This document shows positions 63,970 through 64,000 of a stretch of 64,000 nucleotides of DNA, in pieces; the first letter of the stretch is position 1, and each line of letters starts with the position of its first letter. The translations under genes and the position numbers were made by a program. This DNA is from Dyadobacter fermentans DSM 18053 (GTDB lineage Bacteria; Bacteroidota; Bacteroidia; Cytophagales; Spirosomataceae): assembly GCF_000023125.1 (NCBI RefSeq), contig NC_013037.1, forward strand, positions 6,054,501 through 6,118,500, given 5' to 3'. Below the pieces are notes generated by a model. That model saw only the letters and a list, made by a program, of their open reading frames with translations. It was not told the origin of the DNA and did not search any database.

Positions 63970-64000
63970 AACGATTAGCCGCATTTGGCGGATATTTATT

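Overview
The window looks like a chromosome segment of a Bacteroidota bacterium of the Cytophagales, most like Dyadobacter or a close relative. This placement is inferred from gene content and signals, not from a database match. The supporting signs are type IX secretion (T9SS) components (PorX, and a SprE/PorW-like lipoprotein), secreted proteins with C-terminal T9SS-type tails, Bacteroidota promoters of the TAnnTTTG type, few Shine-Dalgarno sites, WbqC, DUF2911, DUF4905 and DUF7935 families, and moderate GC. Gene density is high, and no gene-free stretch exceeds 300 bases. I found no rRNA, tRNA, CRISPR array, prophage or insertion sequence.

Layout. 1-9400: a partial DUF2911 protein, a Nudix hydrolase, an orphan AT-rich gene, a T9SS subtilisin-like protease, a glutamate-synthase-like flavoprotein, aroA, membrane proteins and an Ldh-type dehydrogenase. 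9400-14400: mltG, a thioesterase, a YihY protein, a glycosyltransferase, a YrdC-type tRNA enzyme and WbqC. 14400-23000: clpC, a secreted esterase-like protein, a sugar isomerase-like protein with a probable C-terminal frameshift, then the F0/delta half of ATP synthase (atpZ, an AtpI-like gene, atpB, E, F, H) on the minus strand. It ends in a strong terminator, with atpA and atpG absent. 23000-34600: SprE/PorW-like lipoprotein, class A PBP, glycerate kinase, uvrC, a BaiN/HI0933 flavoprotein, and a saccharopine dehydrogenase plus ALDH7-type pair that suggests lysine or aminoadipate semialdehyde metabolism.

34600-37500 is the most unusual segment. It is a compact four-gene cassette of a PqqD-like protein, a lasso-peptide B2-type protease, an HPr-kinase-like ATPase and a PF14907-type nucleotidyltransferase. 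It has its own promoter but no recognisable precursor peptide and no lasso cyclase. 37400-50000: aldose epimerase, the ftsH-rsfS / birA cluster, a TPR lipoprotein, the small SRP RNA (ffs), a transaldolase-like gene, ftsE, porX, kdsB, a frameshifted DUF4905 gene, a LysM/RlpA-like protein and a TIGR02757 protein. 50000-60700: a repeat-rich S74 tail-fibre-like secreted protein, then a sugar catabolic locus (a 1135-residue ThuA / sugar dehydrogenase / PKD / cytochrome c fusion, a sugar isomerase, two Gfo/Idh/MocA oxidoreductases and a divergent MFS transporter). A four-helix-bundle gene bracketed by 25-bp inverted repeats sits inside that locus. 60800-64000: mutS2 and a DUF7935-like membrane protein, with a small family of GCCGA-rich intergenic repeats.

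The genes form four main working groups: envelope and secretion (PBP, MltG, PorX, SprE/PorW, LysM, FtsE), energy and protein quality control (ATP synthase, FtsH, ClpC), oxidative sugar breakdown around 52-61 kb, and the uncharacterised peptide-maturation-like cassette at 34.6-37.5 kb. Two genes carry single-base frameshifts that could be real mutations or base-calling errors.
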